From Methylobacter sp. (GTDB taxonomy: Bacteria; Pseudomonadota; Gammaproteobacteria; Methylococcales; Methylomonadaceae), in assembly GCA_003158415.1 (NCBI GenBank), contig PMJA01000162.1:13465-18722 (forward strand): a stretch of DNA of 5,258 nt, written 5' to 3'. How positions within the stretch are numbered: position 1 is the stretch's first letter; every line of letters starts with the position of its first letter. The notes beneath the pieces were generated by a model, which saw only the letters and a list, made by a program, of their open reading frames with translations, made no database searches and was not told the origin of the DNA. Of this stretch, positions 5,150 through 5,258 are shown one piece after another. A program made the position numbers and the translations under genes.

Positions 5150-5258
5150 ATGACCCAAAGAATCGCTGAAGTCGAGCGTAATACGCTCGAAACCCAAATT
5201 AAAATAAAAATCAACCTGGACGGAACGGGTGAAGCCTCATTCGTAACGGGCGTGCCTC
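5150..5258 (+). CDS. hisB: HisB, imidazoleglycerol-phosphate dehydratase (N-terminal part only)
   Basis: The first 36 codons of the enzyme that converts imidazoleglycerol phosphate to imidazole acetol phosphate in histidine biosynthesis. [20 protein letters not shown], followed by DGTG, is the characteristic N-terminus, and the window ends in TGVP, where the family continues with the metal-site FLDHM motif. The start without a phosphatase domain indicates the monofunctional HisB type, not the E. coli bifunctional one. An in-frame stop at 5126-5128 rules out a longer start. The leader before the ATG is A-rich (TTTAAAAAA) with no Shine-Dalgarno. An 8-bp perfect palindrome sits inside codons 8-14. 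The downstream his genes are outside the window. Confidence 0.93.
   Translation, partial: MTQRIAEVERNTLETQIKIKINLDGTGEASFVTGVP
5172..5190. repeat. Perfect 8-bp hairpin inside the start of hisB
   Basis: TCGAGCGT (5172-5179) and ACGCTCGA (5183-5190) pair perfectly around the loop AAT. The stem lies 22 bases after the hisB ATG and encodes the conserved VERNTLE segment. No T-run follows, so it is not a terminator. It may influence early translation or be a by-product of codon choice. Confidence 0.5.

Overview
The window looks like chromosomal DNA of a gammaproteobacterium of roughly 50% GC. The left two thirds keep the E. coli-type order suhB (divergent), trmJ, iscR, cysteine desulfurase, iscA, and the encoded proteins are close to the enterobacterial ones at every motif position I could check. 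A methanotroph-like or other non-enteric lineage is possible, but the sequence shown does not settle it.

Layout. Positions 1-782 (minus strand) hold suhB, cut by the left window edge just before its C-terminus. An 87-base divergent spacer separates it from trmJ (870-1598, TTG start). After about 100 bases with a promoter and a probable autoregulatory IscR site come iscR (1696-2196), a short group I cysteine desulfurase (2183-3292, overlapping iscR by 14 bases) and iscA (3303-3629). These form a compact Fe-S assembly operon: IscR senses [2Fe-2S] status, the desulfurase supplies sulfur and IscA is an A-type carrier. The iscU scaffold that sits between iscS and iscA in E. coli is absent. The desulfurase also lacks the C-terminal tail that IscS uses to bind IscU.

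From 3630 to about 5117 the gene content changes to accessory genes: a HicB-like orphan antitoxin with an aberrant C-terminus (3731-3931), an AT-richer gene for a NucS-like PD-(D/E)XK nuclease with an extra C-terminal domain (3901-4734), a 25-codon open frame that may be a gene fragment (4747-4824), and a small acidic antitoxin-like protein (4914-5117). Neither antitoxin-like gene has an adjacent toxin. The window ends with the first 36 codons of hisB (from 5150), a housekeeping histidine gene. The 3630-5117 stretch therefore reads as an accessory islet between two conserved loci, probably built from eroded toxin-antitoxin and defence-type pieces.

No tRNA, rRNA, insertion sequence, CRISPR array or convincing intrinsic terminator was seen. 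The least ordinary items are the two-domain nuclease with its fused or overlapping junction to the HicB-like gene, and the apparent joint loss of IscU and the IscU-binding tail of the desulfurase.
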